Notes: generated from the letters alone by a model not told the origin. A stretch of 64,000 nucleotides of DNA from Phorcysia thermohydrogeniphila (GCF_004339575.1 NZ_SMFV01000004.1:62001-126000); one strand, 5' to 3'; positions 49,891 to 59,535 are shown, numbered from the stretch's first letter. Numbers and translations are program-made.

Positions 49891-51741
49891 CTACTCAATC
49901 GTCATTATGGCTTCATCCGGGTTAACGTTGTCCCCTACTTTAACGTAAATGGCCTTAACCGTTCCGCTAATTGGCGCGTGAAGCTCGTTCTGCATCTTCA
50001 TCGCTTCAACTATCGCAACAACGTCCCCTTCGTTTACCTTGTCTCCCTCTTTAACCTTTATCTCAACTACCTTAGCAGGCATTGGAGAGGTAACGTCTCC
50101 CTCTTTTGTTGCCCTCGGACGCTTGGAAGAGCTTGTGAGCTCTCCCTTAATCTCAACCTCTTCGCCGGTTGGAACGACTTCAACGAGAGGCTCAACAACT
50201 ACTTCCTCAAGTCTTCCGTCAATCTTAATGAAGTAAGGTTTCTTTCCGTCCTTCTTATGTCCAACACCTGCAACTTTAACGTGGTAGCTCTCACCGTGAA
50301 CGTTGATAATGAACTCTGTAGGAGCAAGGGGTTGAGGGCATCTCTTTTCTTCCTCTTCAACTCCAAAGAACTCCTCGTCTGTAAGTGGAGGAATCTCTCC
50401 TTTCTCTACCTTCTCCCTCCACTCAAAGAACTCCCTCGCAACTTTGGGGAAGAGACAGTAAGAGAGAACGTCCTCCTCGCTCCTTGCAAGATCCTTTATC
50501 TCTTCCCTGCGCTTGTCAAGCTCAGGCTCTAAGAGGTCTGCAGGACGGCAGGTGATTGGCTCTTCGTCTCCGAGAACCTTCTTGATAATCTCCTCCTTAA
50601 TTGGAGCTGGCGGTCTTCCGTAGAGTCCCTTAACGTAGTTCTTCGTCTCCTGAGTAATCATCTTGTAGCGCTCACCGGCCAAGACGTTGAGGACGGCCTG
50701 AGTTCCAACTATCTGGCTCGTTGGAGTAACGAGGGGAGGATATCCGAGGTCTTCCCTAACTCTTGGAACTTCCTCAAGGACTTCCTCCAGCTTGTCAAGA
50801 GCTCCCTGCTCCTTTAGCTGGTTTATGAGGTTAGAAATCATTCCTCCCGGTATCTGGTGCTCAAGGACTGCAGCGTCAACACCTTTAAAGTCTATGTCAA
50901 ACTTCTTGTACTTCTTCCTAACCTCCTTAAAGTGCTGTGCCATCTTCCTTAAAGCCTTCCTGTCAAGGTTCGCCTCAAATCCAAACTCAGCAAAAGCATA
51001 GAGCATCGTCTCAACGGCAGGGTGAGAAGTATCAGAAGCCATTGGAGAAATGGCAACGTCAAATATGTCAGCTCCAGCTTCAGCAGCCTTTAGCTGAGCC
51101 ATCTCTGCAAGACCACTTGTGCAGTGGGTATGGATGTGAACGGGAAGTCCAACTTCCTCTTTAATCGCCTTGACGAGAGAGTATGCCCTTTCTGGGGAGA
51201 GGAGTCCAGCCATGTCCTTAATGGCTATGATGTCAGCTCCCATCTCCTTAAACTCAAGGGCAAGCTCTATGTAGAGGTCCTCTGTGTGAACGGGACTTAT
51301 TGTGTAGGAGAGAGCTCCCTCTACAATCTTTCCCATCTCCTTTGCAGTTTCTACTGCAACCTCAACGTTCCTCAGGTCGTTGAGAGCGTCAAACACCCTG
51401 AAAACGTCTATTCCGTTCTCTGCTGCCTTCCTGACAAAGGCCTTAACGACGTCGTCTGGGTAGTGCCTGTAACCTACTAAGTTCTGTCCCCTAAGGAGCA
51501 TCTGAAGGCGGGAGTTTGGCATGAGCTTCCTTAAAGTTCTTAACCTTTCCCAAGGGTCTTCCTTTAAGAACCTTAGGCAGACGTCAAAGGTTGCACCTCC
51601 CCAGCACTCAACGGACCAGAAACCTGCCTTGTCAATAACTGGAGCTATATCAACCATGTCCTTTGTTCTCATCCTCGTAGCAAAGAGGGACTGGTGGGCA
51701 TCCCTTAGTGTTACGTCCGTAAACTGTATCTTCCTGCCCAT
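49891..51741 (-). CDS. pycB: Pyruvate carboxylase subunit B
   Basis: The 616-residue protein has a carboxyltransferase domain of the HMGL/DRE-TIM type (FTDVTLRDAHQSLFATRMRT; GGATFDVCLRFLKEDPWERL; HIHTHCTSGLAEM), a PYC/OADA domain with MISNLINQLKEQG, and a C-terminal biotinyl domain with VEAMKMQNELHAPISG, whose Lys carries biotin. With PycA it makes oxaloacetate from pyruvate, feeding the (reductive) TCA cycle. A decarboxylase alpha subunit is the alternative, but no membrane partner is nearby. Confidence 0.93.
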   Translation of the reverse strand: MGRKIQFTDVTLRDAHQSLFATRMRTKDMVDIAPVIDKAGFWSVECWGGATFDVCLRFLKEDPWERLRTLRKLMPNSRLQMLLRGQNLVGYRHYPDDVVKAFVRKAAENGIDVFRVFDALNDLRNVEVAVETAKEMGKIVEGALSYTISPVHTEDLYIELALEFKEMGADIIAIKDMAGLLSPERAYSLVKAIKEEVGLPVHIHTHCTSGLAEMAQLKAAEAGADIFDVAISPMASDTSHPAVETMLYAFAEFGFEANLDRKALRKMAQHFKEVRKKYKKFDIDFKGVDAAVLEHQIPGGMISNLINQLKEQGALDKLEEVLEEVPRVREDLGYPPLVTPTSQIVGTQAVLNVLAGERYKMITQETKNYVKGLYGRPPAPIKEEIIKKVLGDEEPITCRPADLLEPELDKRREEIKDLARSEEDVLSYCLFPKVAREFFEWREKVEKGEIPPLTDEEFFGVEEEEKRCPQPLAPTEFIINVHGESYHVKVAGVGHKKDGKKPYFIKIDGRLEEVVVEPLVEVVPTGEEVEIKGELTSSSKRPRATKEGDVTSPMPAKVVEIKVKEGDKVNEGDVVAIVEAMKMQNELHAPISGTVKAIYVKVGDNVNPDEAIMTIE

Positions 51742-51763
51742 CTATCTTTCCTCCCTTTATTTT

Positions 51764-53182
51764 TTAAAGCCCGTGGTGGGCGGCTATCGCCGCAGAAAGG
51801 GCAAGGGCTATTACCTCTGGGTCTGGCTCTTTGATGAAAGTAAAGTCCTTTATCTTCCTGTCTATGAAGGAAGTGTCAAACTGTCCCTTTACGAACTCGG
51901 GGTCGTTAAGGATTTTCTTGAAGAAGGGAATCGTTGTTGGAACGCCTCGGATTAAGAACTCGCCGAGAGCTCTCCTTGAACGCCTTATAACCTCGTCCCA
52001 GCTCCTTCCCCAAACAATGAGCTTTGCAACCATGGAGTCGTAGTATGGAGGAATCGTGTAACCTTTATAGACGACGCCGTCAATCCTTACGCCAATACCT
52101 CCCGGAGAGTAGTAGGCAGTTATCGTTCCGGGAACTGGAGCAAAGTCCTTAGTTGGGTCCTCTGCGTTTATCCTGAACTGCATGGCAAAGCCGTGTATCT
52201 GAACGCTCCTCTGGGAGAAGGAAAGCCCCATACCCGCTGCTATCCTTATTTGCTCCTGAACAATGTCTATGCCGGTAATTTCCTCCGTAATAGTGTGCTC
52301 AACCTGAAGCCTTGGGTTTACTTCCATAAAGTAGAAGTTGCCGTACTTATCCATTAAGAATTCCCAAGTTCCGGCTCCGTAGTAACCTATCGCCTTTGCT
52401 GCCTCAACGCAGATTCTACCGAGTTTTTCCCTCTGCCTGCGCGTTAAAACGGGAGAAGGTGCAATCTCCAGAACTTTCTGGTGCCTCCTCTGGAGTGAAC
52501 AGTCCCTCTCTCCTAAGTGAACAACGTTTCCGTGCTTATCTGCAAGTATCTGAATTTCTATGTGACGGGGATTCTCAATGTACTTTTCTATAAAAACTTC
52601 TCCCTTACCGAAAGCTGCCTCAGCTTCCTTTACAGCGATGTTAAACAGGGTCTCAAGCTCCTTTTCACTCCTTGCAACCCTCAGTCCCCTTCCTCCACCA
52701 CCGTGGGCAGCCTTTATCATTACAGGGTAGCCTATCTTCTCGGCTATTTTCTTAGCCTCCTTAAGGCTCTCTATAGGCTCTTCGCTTCCCTCGGCTACAG
52801 GAACGCCAAGCTCCCTCATAAGCTTTTTAGCCTCAATTTTCGAGCCGAAAACTCTTAGGTGCTCAGCAGAAGGTCCGATGAACTCTATTCCTTGCTTCCT
52901 TGCGTACTCGGCAAAATCTGCCCTTTCTGACAGGAAACCGTAACCGGGGTGAATGGCGTCAGCGCCGGCCCTCTTTGCTATATCAACTATCCTGAAGTAG
53001 TTGAGGTAGGCCTTTATAGGGTCACCGTGAATCAGGTAGGCCTCGTCGGCCTTCTTAACGTGGAGTGAGTTAACGTCTGCCTCTGAGTATATGGCAACGG
53101 TTTTGATTCCAAGCTCTTTACACGCCCTTATTACCCTCGTTGCAACCTCACCCCTGTTGGCTATTAAAACCTTTTTAAACAT
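51764..53182 (-). CDS. pycA: Biotin carboxylase subunit (pyruvate carboxylase subunit A)
   Basis: The 472-residue ATP-grasp enzyme starts MFKKVLIANRGEVATRVIRA and contains HPGYGFLSERADFAEYARKQ, KAAHGGGGRGLRVARSEKEL, HLGERDCSLQRRHQKVLEIA and FMEVNPRLQVEHTITEEITG. It carboxylates biotin. The gene next to pycB argues for a pyruvate carboxylase subunit rather than AccC of fatty acid synthesis, although it could serve both. It shares one base with pgpA. Confidence 0.93.
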   Translation of the reverse strand: MFKKVLIANRGEVATRVIRACKELGIKTVAIYSEADVNSLHVKKADEAYLIHGDPIKAYLNYFRIVDIAKRAGADAIHPGYGFLSERADFAEYARKQGIEFIGPSAEHLRVFGSKIEAKKLMRELGVPVAEGSEEPIESLKEAKKIAEKIGYPVMIKAAHGGGGRGLRVARSEKELETLFNIAVKEAEAAFGKGEVFIEKYIENPRHIEIQILADKHGNVVHLGERDCSLQRRHQKVLEIAPSPVLTRRQREKLGRICVEAAKAIGYYGAGTWEFLMDKYGNFYFMEVNPRLQVEHTITEEITGIDIVQEQIRIAAGMGLSFSQRSVQIHGFAMQFRINAEDPTKDFAPVPGTITAYYSPGGIGVRIDGVVYKGYTIPPYYDSMVAKLIVWGRSWDEVIRRSRRALGEFLIRGVPTTIPFFKKILNDPEFVKGQFDTSFIDRKIKDFTFIKEPDPEVIALALSAAIAAHHGL

Positions 53183-53634
53183 TAAAGCAAACCTCCAAGC
53201 ATTCTGAGAATCATGTTTGTTATGACGCCTGCTAAGGCATCATCAATTGTTATTCCCCAGCCGCCGGGGAATCTTTCAAACCATGGAATAGGCGGGGGTT
53301 TCATTATATCAATAATCCTAAATAAAAGCAGGCCTAAGAAAACAAGCTTTAAATTTCCTTGAGCAGAAAGTCCTAAAAGGGCAAGTTCCATTCCCAGTAT
53401 CTCGTCAATAACCACACAGTCAGGGTCCTTACTTCCTAACTCCTTTGAAAGGAAGTCCGCTGATACCACGCTCAAAACAAACGTTACAGCTATAACGCCG
53501 AGCTGAAACCATAAACTTTCAGGCCAGAAGAAGAAAAGGAGTACAGCAGCAAGTATTGAACCCCAAGTGCCCGGCATTTTTGGCAGTTTGCCACTATAAA
53601 ACCCAGTAGCTATGAATTCTAAGAGCTTTCTCAT
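53182..53634 (-). CDS. pgpA: Phosphatidylglycerophosphatase A
   Basis: The 150-residue membrane protein has ATGFYSGKLPKMPGTWGSIL, DPDCVVIDEILGMELALLGL, LFRIIDIMKPPPIPWFERFP and GGWGITIDDALAGVITNMIL, the conserved blocks of PgpA. It dephosphorylates phosphatidylglycerophosphate in phospholipid synthesis. It is divergent from folC across a 50-bp gap and precedes pycA with a one-base overlap. Confidence 0.94.
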   Translation of the reverse strand: MRKLLEFIATGFYSGKLPKMPGTWGSILAAVLLFFFWPESLWFQLGVIAVTFVLSVVSADFLSKELGSKDPDCVVIDEILGMELALLGLSAQGNLKLVFLGLLLFRIIDIMKPPPIPWFERFPGGWGITIDDALAGVITNMILRMLGGLL

Positions 53635-53684
53635 AAATTTTCCCCTTGACGTTAGTGACTCCTGAATTTTACCAAGAGGGAAAA

Positions 53685-54890
53685 ATGACGTTATTTGAAG
53701 AGTTCTACAAGAGCAAGGAATTCAACTGGAAACCGGGACTTGAAAGGATAGAGAAAGCAGTAAAGGAGAGCAATTTTAAAATTTTCCCCTCCATAATCGT
53801 TGCCGGAACTAACGGGAAAGGTTCAACGTCCCACATGATAGCTGAAATTCTCAGGCAAAATGGTTTAAAAGTAGGCCTTTTCACCTCCCCCCACCTTTTA
53901 AGGTTTAACGAACGAATAAAAGTTGACATGAAGGAAGTTGATACAGAAACCCTTGATAGCTCTTTTAAGGAAATTATCCCGCTCGTTGAAGAATATCAAC
54001 TAACGTACTTTGAGGCCTCCTTTCTCCTCTCCCTTAAGGTCTTTCACGATGCAAAAGTAGACGCAGCAGTCTTTGAAGTAGGACTTGGAGGAAGACTTGA
54101 CGCTACCAACGCCCTTTTCCACGAGCTTGCCGTTATAACACGGGTAGGCCTTGACCATACGGACTACTTAGGAAACACGCTCGCAGAGATAGCAAGGGAA
54201 AAGGTTGCCGTTATAAAGGGGGGAATTCCAGCTGTTATATCTGATAACCCTCCCGTAGTTAGAGAGCTTGCAGAGGAGAGAACAAAGGAACTTTTTGCCT
54301 ACGGAATAGACTTTAAGGCAGAAGAAATAAAGGTCTCTCCATCTGGCACTCAGTTTCTCTACAATGGAAAGGTTATAAGAACTTCCCTAATCGGAAAACA
54401 TCAGGCCGTTAACTGCGCTACCGCTCTAACTGCCACTAAACTCTTTATTGAAAGGAACTTTAAAAAAGAATTCCTCCTACCCGAAACTGTAAACGTTCGT
54501 CTCCCCGGAAGGCTTGAAGTTATAAGAAATTCTCCCCTCATTATCTTTGACGTCGCCCACAACGTGAACGCCCTTACAGAGCTCTTTAAAACCTTAAATA
54601 CTCTCGGCATCAGGGCAGACGTTGTCTTTTCAAGCCTTAAAGACAAAAATGTAGAAGAAAACCTAAGGGTAGTTGCAGACTACCTAAGAACTTCTGGTGG
54701 AGAGCTCTACCTGATTGAGATTAAAAACGAAAGGGGCACTCCCCTAAGGGAGCTCCTTACAGCTTCCCAAAAACTCGGAATAAAGGCAAAGGTATTAGAG
54801 AAAATCTACCCAGAAGACTTTAAGAAAGATACAGTAATAACTGGCTCATTCTACATAGCGGAGTTAATAGATGGTTACCGTGGAGTTTAG
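53685..54890 (+). CDS. folC: Folylpolyglutamate synthase / dihydrofolate synthase
   Basis: The 401-residue Mur-ligase-family enzyme has FPSIIVAGTNGKGSTSHMIA, LFTSPHLLRFNERIKVD, DAAVFEVGLGGRLDATNALF and LDHTDYLGNTLAEIAREKVA, typical of FolC. The ATG at 53685 follows AGAGGG; an open frame from a TTG at 53646 is less likely. It overlaps truD by 20 nt. Confidence 0.95.
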   Translation: MTLFEEFYKSKEFNWKPGLERIEKAVKESNFKIFPSIIVAGTNGKGSTSHMIAEILRQNGLKVGLFTSPHLLRFNERIKVDMKEVDTETLDSSFKEIIPLVEEYQLTYFEASFLLSLKVFHDAKVDAAVFEVGLGGRLDATNALFHELAVITRVGLDHTDYLGNTLAEIAREKVAVIKGGIPAVISDNPPVVRELAEERTKELFAYGIDFKAEEIKVSPSGTQFLYNGKVIRTSLIGKHQAVNCATALTATKLFIERNFKKEFLLPETVNVRLPGRLEVIRNSPLIIFDVAHNVNALTELFKTLNTLGIRADVVFSSLKDKNVEENLRVVADYLRTSGGELYLIEIKNERGTPLRELLTASQKLGIKAKVLEKIYPEDFKKDTVITGSFYIAELIDGYRGV

Positions 54891-55752
54891 CTGGAAGAGG
54901 GAAACACCCGAAGACTTCATCGTAAAAGAGGTTGCAGAGTACCCCTTAATCCCAAAAGGCGAGCACTACCTTTACATCCTTGTAAAGAGAAACCTTACAA
55001 CGAAGGAACTTGCGAGAGCTCTCGGCTTTTCCTACGCTGGAATGAAGGACAAGCTTGCCCTCACCTCTCAGTTCGTTTCCTTTGACAGGTTCTTGGGAGA
55101 GCTTGAAAAGGGCAAAGTTGACGATGAATCTTGGTACATACTGAAGTTCATAGGAAGAACCCAGAGGAAGCTAAAAATCGGACAGCTCAAAGGGAACAGG
55201 TTTGCCGTAAACCTGAGAAACTTTGAAAGGGAAGAAAGGGACTGGTTTATAAACTACTACGACGTCCAGAGAGTAAAGAACAACAGCCAAAGGGGGAAGG
55301 AACTCCTTAAGAAACTCTTTGAAAAACCAAAAAGGAAGTTAAAGTGGAGCGAAAACTTCTACATTGACGCGTACCTTTCCTACCTTTGGAACAAAAGCCT
55401 TGAAAAATTCTTAATGGAAAGAACAAAGGGACACTTCATCTGCGAGAAGGAAGAGCTCTTCTTCATTCCAGAGAAAGGTTTTAACTACACCACATTACCT
55501 AAGTTCTGGACGATTCTTGGCTACAAGAAAAAACTCCTTGACTCAGAAAGCTACTACAGGGAAGTACTTAAAGAAGAGGGTTTTGAGTTTGAGGAGTTTT
55601 TGGAGCTCCTAAGGAAGCTCAGGATAAAGGGCGATTACAGAATGACTTACGTGAAAGTAAAGGAACTAAAGGAGATAGGCAGTTACCTTTTCTTTTTCCT
55701 CCCTAAGGGGAGTTATGCTACTATGTTTTTAAAACACGTTCAGAGGGTTTAA
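54871..55752 (+). CDS. truD: TruD-family tRNA pseudouridine synthase
   Basis: The 293-residue protein contains ETPEDFIVKEVAEYPLIPKG and ALGFSYAGMKDKLALTSQFV, the TruD catalytic motif with Asp60, plus ILKFIGRTQRKLKIGQLKGN and NRFAVNLRN. TruD modifies U13 of some tRNAs. It is shorter than E. coli TruD (349), with a reduced insertion domain, as in other thermophilic bacteria. It overlaps folC by 20 nt and is followed 4 bp later by the radical SAM gene. Confidence 0.9.
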   Translation: MVTVEFSWKRETPEDFIVKEVAEYPLIPKGEHYLYILVKRNLTTKELARALGFSYAGMKDKLALTSQFVSFDRFLGELEKGKVDDESWYILKFIGRTQRKLKIGQLKGNRFAVNLRNFEREERDWFINYYDVQRVKNNSQRGKELLKKLFEKPKRKLKWSENFYIDAYLSYLWNKSLEKFLMERTKGHFICEKEELFFIPEKGFNYTTLPKFWTILGYKKKLLDSESYYREVLKEEGFEFEEFLELLRKLRIKGDYRMTYVKVKELKEIGSYLFFFLPKGSYATMFLKHVQRV

Positions 55753-55756
55753 TCTG

Positions 55757-56605
55757 ATGGAAAAACTAAAAAGTTTCCTTTCACCCTGTAAACTCTGTCC
55801 ACGAAACTGTAAAGTCCTGAGAGACAGGGGAGAAACGGGCTTCTGTGGGGTTACAGATAAGCCTATGGTCTCTTCCTTTGGCCCTCACTTTGGAGAAGAG
55901 CCCGTCCTTGTAGGTTACGGCGGAAGTGGAACGATATTCTTTACAGGGTGCAACTTGGGGTGCGTCTTCTGCCAGAACTACGACATCTCCCACGAGCTTA
56001 AAGGAGAGTACATTACCGTATCCCAGCTTGCCGAAATAATGCTCTACCTTCAGGAAAGGGGCTGTCACAACATTAACCTCGTTACTCCAACTCACCAAGT
56101 CCCCCAAATTTTTGAGGCCGTAGAGGAAGCAAAGAGGAGAGGACTAAAGCTTCCAATAGTTTACAACTGTGGAGGTTACGAGAGCGTAGAAGTCTTAAAA
56201 GAACTTGAAGGACTCGTTGACATCTACATGCCCGACGTAAAAACCTTCAGTAGAGAGTTTGCCACCAAATACCTTAAAGCTCCCGACTACCCAGAAGTCG
56301 TAAAAGAAGCCGTAACTGAGATGCACAGACAGGTAGGCCACCTTGAAATTAACGAGTTCGGGATAGCTGTTAAAGGCCTAATGGTTCGCCACCTTGTTAT
56401 GCCCGGCTGGACGGAGGACAGCAAGGAGATTTTAAGCTGGATAACAGAAAACCTTGGAAGAGAAACCTACGTAAACGTGATGGATCAGTACTTTCCCTAC
56501 TACAAGGCCTGTGATTACGAGGAGCTCTGCCGCAGGATAACCAAAGAGGAGTTTGAGGAGGTCTATAACTTCGCAAAGAGTTTAGGTCTTAGACTCGCCG
56601 TTTAA
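55757..56605 (+). CDS. PflX-like radical SAM protein
   Basis: The 282-residue protein has an N-terminal Cys block (CKLCPRNCKVLRDRGETGFC), then the radical SAM motif FFTGCNLGCVFCQNYDISHE (CxxxCxxC after a shift: CNLGCVFC) and NCGGYESVEVLKELEGLVDI plus YMPDVKTF. This matches the COG1313/PflX group, related to pyruvate formate-lyase activases; the substrate is unknown. It converges on the HEPN gene with a 10-bp gap. No glycyl-radical enzyme is in the window. Confidence 0.85.
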   Translation: MEKLKSFLSPCKLCPRNCKVLRDRGETGFCGVTDKPMVSSFGPHFGEEPVLVGYGGSGTIFFTGCNLGCVFCQNYDISHELKGEYITVSQLAEIMLYLQERGCHNINLVTPTHQVPQIFEAVEEAKRRGLKLPIVYNCGGYESVEVLKELEGLVDIYMPDVKTFSREFATKYLKAPDYPEVVKEAVTEMHRQVGHLEINEFGIAVKGLMVRHLVMPGWTEDSKEILSWITENLGRETYVNVMDQYFPYYKACDYEELCRRITKEEFEEVYNFAKSLGLRLAV

Positions 56606-56615
56606 CTTAGCTCAT

Positions 56616-57275
56616 TTACTTCACTCCCCCGTTTTCGCAAGAAATAAACTCTAAAAGGTACTGTTCCGTAGCCTCCACAAAACTAACTAAGCATTCAAAC
56701 AAGTTCTTTAGCCTTTTTAATCCTAGCCTTTCCTTAAAACTAACCTGATGAACAAACCTATGTCTAAGGTTCAAAAGCTCTTCTAGCTTCTTCCTCCAAT
56801 CAGGACACTTTTCATTCAAAACAAAGCTTTTTCCTTCCTCATCTTCAACTTTGACTTTCCCCACTTTATCTAAAAACTTTTCTCCAGTTAAAGCAGAAAA
56901 AACTTCTTCTATATGAGCTATATTTTGAAACGAATAAGTAGCAACAATAAGTTCCCCCAAAGAAACCTTACGTTTGTTAAACATCTTACAAGCATCTAAA
57001 AGATTAAGTTTTATATCTCTCAGTTTTTGTAACTTCTTTACCTTTTCATAAAACCATTCTTCATTGCTATACAACAAAATTACTATCATGTCTTTTAAAA
57101 AGACCTCCAGAGCGGTAACACAATTAATCACAAAATTCTTTCTTGCTTCTATTTTCAGTTCCTTAGGAACATTAGAATCCTCAATCGTACCTAAGAGGAG
57201 CAGGGCTCTCCGACTTTTCTCATAAAAGACATCTATAGGTATATCACAATATCCGTCATATCTTTTCGCTATCAT
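56616..57275 (-). CDS. HEPN-domain protein (candidate ribonuclease), downstream frame of an A9-interrupted gene
   Basis: The 219-residue protein is helical and AT-rich. Near the C terminus it has LLNLRHRFVHQVSF, a HEPN Rx4H motif (Arg171, His176), in a RiboL-PSP/MAE_28990-like layout. Such HEPN proteins are often RNases in defence or toxin-antitoxin systems. Its own ATG at 57275 has no ribosome-binding site. A strong one lies upstream before an ATG at 57321 in another frame, and the two frames meet at a run of nine A; with eight A they would fuse (MKVRDLVEKAEEIKK then MIAKRYD). Confidence 0.65.
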   Translation of the reverse strand: MIAKRYDGYCDIPIDVFYEKSRRALLLLGTIEDSNVPKELKIEARKNFVINCVTALEVFLKDMIVILLYSNEEWFYEKVKKLQKLRDIKLNLLDACKMFNKRKVSLGELIVATYSFQNIAHIEEVFSALTGEKFLDKVGKVKVEDEEGKSFVLNEKCPDWRKKLEELLNLRHRFVHQVSFKERLGLKRLKNLFECLVSFVEATEQYLLEFISCENGGVK

Positions 57276-57321
57276 TTTTTTTTATTTCTTCCGCTTTTTC
57301 TACTAAATCCCTTACCTTCAT
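57256..57321 (-). CDS. Short upstream frame of the HEPN gene (21 codons through an A9 run)
   Basis: ATG at 57321, preceded by AAGGAGG eight bases upstream, opens a frame MKVRDLVEKAEEIKKNDSEK and one more residue before TGA at 57256. It crosses A9 (57283-57275) and overlaps the HEPN frame. Either it is the true N terminus, joined by RNA-polymerase slippage or phase variation at the A tract, or the run length is a sequencing error, or it is a leader peptide. Confidence 0.6.
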   Translation of the reverse strand: MKVRDLVEKAEEIKKNDSEKI

Positions 57322-57353
57322 ATTGAAACCTCCTTATTCTGCTTGCTCCTTCT

Positions 57354-58796
57354 TTACACCTTTTCAAGACAACAGAAAGAAACCACAAACTTTTCAGCAT
57401 CTTCCTTAGTCTTAATTACACCAACCGCTTGGAGCTCCAGCATTTTTTCCTTTATCCTGCCGATACATTCGTTTGGCCTGTCAAAACCCTTTATATCCAT
57501 TATCTCTTTACCGGAAAGTAAAGGTTTAAGGTTCTCCATTCTCTCTTCATAAAAAGAAAGAAGCTCGTGAATAAATGAAACAAACTCTCCTACTTTCTCA
57601 GACATTTCACAAGAAGTAGCCATCCAGTCGGCAACAGAGTGAAGAAGAGTATGGAATGCATACCTTTTAGTATCGCGGAAGAACCTGTAAATAGCCCTCT
57701 CCGTTAACCTACCCTCTTTATAGAGCTCGTAGAGGAAGAAGGGACGAAGGTGGTTGCGAACGATGAGAGCTCCCATCCTGCTGGCCTTCCTCCCAAGTCC
57801 AAGCCTTAAAAAAGCGTCTGCCGTAATTTCTGCCCCAACCTTATCGTGGCCGTAAAAGGTGAGTTTTCCGTCCTTTTCCTCCATAGTCAGAGGTTTTGCA
57901 ACGTCGTGATAGAGGGCAACAAACTTTAAACAGTCGGCATCTGTAAAACGGGAGAAAAACTCCTCACTACCTATCTTTTCCGCATATTTCCCGAGTATCT
58001 CCTCCCTCTTTGGCAGACAGTAGGTTTCAAGAAACTTAACGGTTAAAAAGGTATGTTCTTTAAGGTTGTACTGGTGAAGTCCCGAAGGGGGAACTGTTTT
58101 TAGCTCCTCAAGCTCCCTAAAAATTGGAATAAGAGCTCCCAAAGAGTCAAAGTCATTAAGGGCTTCATAGAACCTGTCCGTTTTAAGAATTTTTAGGAGC
58201 TCCTCCTTTACCCTCTCAACAGGCACTTCAGAGAGTTTATGAGCTACTTCCTGAGCGTAGCTGATAAAGGAGTCGTGGTATGAAAAGTCAAGCTGAAGCT
58301 TGAACCTAACGCCCCTTACTACCCTTACAGGGTCTTCTCTAAGAGCTCCCCCCGTAACCGGCCTGATGATTCCCTTCTGTAAATCCTCAAGTCCACCAAA
58401 GGGGTCTATTAAAATGGCGTCGTCGTTAAATGGCAAGAAGAGCTCCGAAATATCAACGGCAATGGCGTTTATCGTAAAGTCCCTCTTTGATAGGTCTTCC
58501 TCAATACTTTTGCCTTCAACGCTCGTTATGTCAAAGCGATAATCCTCTCCAACGTAACAAACAACCCTCTTTTCCTTTTCAAAGGAAAAGGGTTTCTTAC
58601 CAAGGGTTTTAGTAACGCACCTTTCAACCTCCTCTAACCTGTCAAAGGTAACAATATCTATATCTGTAAAGTCCTTCCTGACACCAAGTATCCTGTCCCT
58701 TACAAACCCTCCCACCAAATAGGCCCTGTTAAAACAGTCCCAAATTCTCTCCAGCTTGGGGTGATAGAAAGTTAGTTTGTGGATTCTCTTTTCCAT
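57354..58796 (-). CDS. cca: tRNA nucleotidyltransferase / poly(A) polymerase family with HD domain
   Basis: The 480-residue protein has the class II nucleotidyltransferase head (YLVGGFVRDRILGVRKDFTD then IDIVTF with the catalytic DxD), SKRDFTINAIAVDISELFLP, IIRPVTGGALREDPVRVVRG and a C-terminal HD domain (FVALYHDVAKPLTMEEKDGK). It should add CCA or part of it to tRNA; in Aquificota CCA addition is split between separate CC- and A-adding enzymes, so its exact specificity is open. The tRNA-Pro here encodes CCA, leaving a repair role. Confidence 0.9.
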   Translation of the reverse strand: MEKRIHKLTFYHPKLERIWDCFNRAYLVGGFVRDRILGVRKDFTDIDIVTFDRLEEVERCVTKTLGKKPFSFEKEKRVVCYVGEDYRFDITSVEGKSIEEDLSKRDFTINAIAVDISELFLPFNDDAILIDPFGGLEDLQKGIIRPVTGGALREDPVRVVRGVRFKLQLDFSYHDSFISYAQEVAHKLSEVPVERVKEELLKILKTDRFYEALNDFDSLGALIPIFRELEELKTVPPSGLHQYNLKEHTFLTVKFLETYCLPKREEILGKYAEKIGSEEFFSRFTDADCLKFVALYHDVAKPLTMEEKDGKLTFYGHDKVGAEITADAFLRLGLGRKASRMGALIVRNHLRPFFLYELYKEGRLTERAIYRFFRDTKRYAFHTLLHSVADWMATSCEMSEKVGEFVSFIHELLSFYEERMENLKPLLSGKEIMDIKGFDRPNECIGRIKEKMLELQAVGVIKTKEDAEKFVVSFCCLEKV

Positions 58797-58837
58797 ACCT
58801 TCTCCCGAACTTAAATTCTCTCCTCAAGGAGGCCAAG

Positions 58838-59515
58838 ATGTCAGAAATCGTCCTTAAAGCCGTTAACCTCAGGAAAGTATACGAAACAGAAAACGATAGA
58901 GTAGAAGCCCTTAAGGGGATTAACCTATCACTTAAAAGGGGAGAGTTTTCTCTCCTCATGGGAGCTTCAGGCTCAGGGAAGTCAACCCTCCTTCACATAC
59001 TTGGAACTCTTGACAGACCAACCGGTGGAAAGGTTTTCTACAAGGACTTAGACCTCTTCTCACTACCGGAAAAGGAGTTAGCCTTTTTTAGGAACAAAAA
59101 AGTTGGATTCGTATTCCAGTTTCACTACCTTATAAATGAACTGTCTCTGGTTGAGAACGTGATGATTCCAATGCTCTTAGCCGGAGCTCCCAAAAGAAAG
59201 GCCAAGGAAAGGGCAGAGTACCTGTTGCAGACTATAGGACTTGGACATAGATTATCTCACAGACCATTTGAGATTTCTGGTGGAGAAAAACAGAGAGTAG
59301 CTATTGCACGGGCCCTCGCTAACGACCCTGAGATTGTCCTTGCCGATGAGCCAACCGGCAACCTTGACACCGAAACTGCCAAGTCCGTCCTCACCCTCAT
59401 GAAAGAGCTGAACCGGAAGTTCGGGACTACCTTCCTCATAGCCACCCACAACAGGGAGCTGGAAAAGTTTGCCGATAACGTATACTTTATAAAGGATGGC
59501 GTCTTAATAGCTTAA
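58838..59515 (+). CDS. lolD: LolD-like lipoprotein-release ABC ATPase
   Basis: The 225-residue ATPase has [20 protein letters not shown] (Walker A), [40 protein letters not shown] (signature) and [16 protein letters not shown] (Walker B), the pattern of LolD/MacB-type ATPases. LolD powers release of lipoproteins from the inner membrane; the permease partner is not in the window, so a MacB-type role cannot be excluded. It is divergent from cca by 41 bp and precedes clpC by 20 bp. Confidence 0.85.
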   Translation: MSEIVLKAVNLRKVYETENDRVEALKGINLSLKRGEFSLLMGASGSGKSTLLHILGTLDRPTGGKVFYKDLDLFSLPEKELAFFRNKKVGFVFQFHYLINELSLVENVMIPMLLAGAPKRKAKERAEYLLQTIGLGHRLSHRPFEISGGEKQRVAIARALANDPEIVLADEPTGNLDTETAKSVLTLMKELNRKFGTTFLIATHNRELEKFADNVYFIKDGVLIA

Positions 59516-59535
59516 ACCCTATCAAAGGAGCGTAT

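Noticed and set aside
55757-56605. Radical SAM partner of the MEMO protein
   Set aside because: Its N-terminal Cys block and core fit the PflX-type group better than the AmmeMemoRadiSam enzyme, and it lies 41 kb away.
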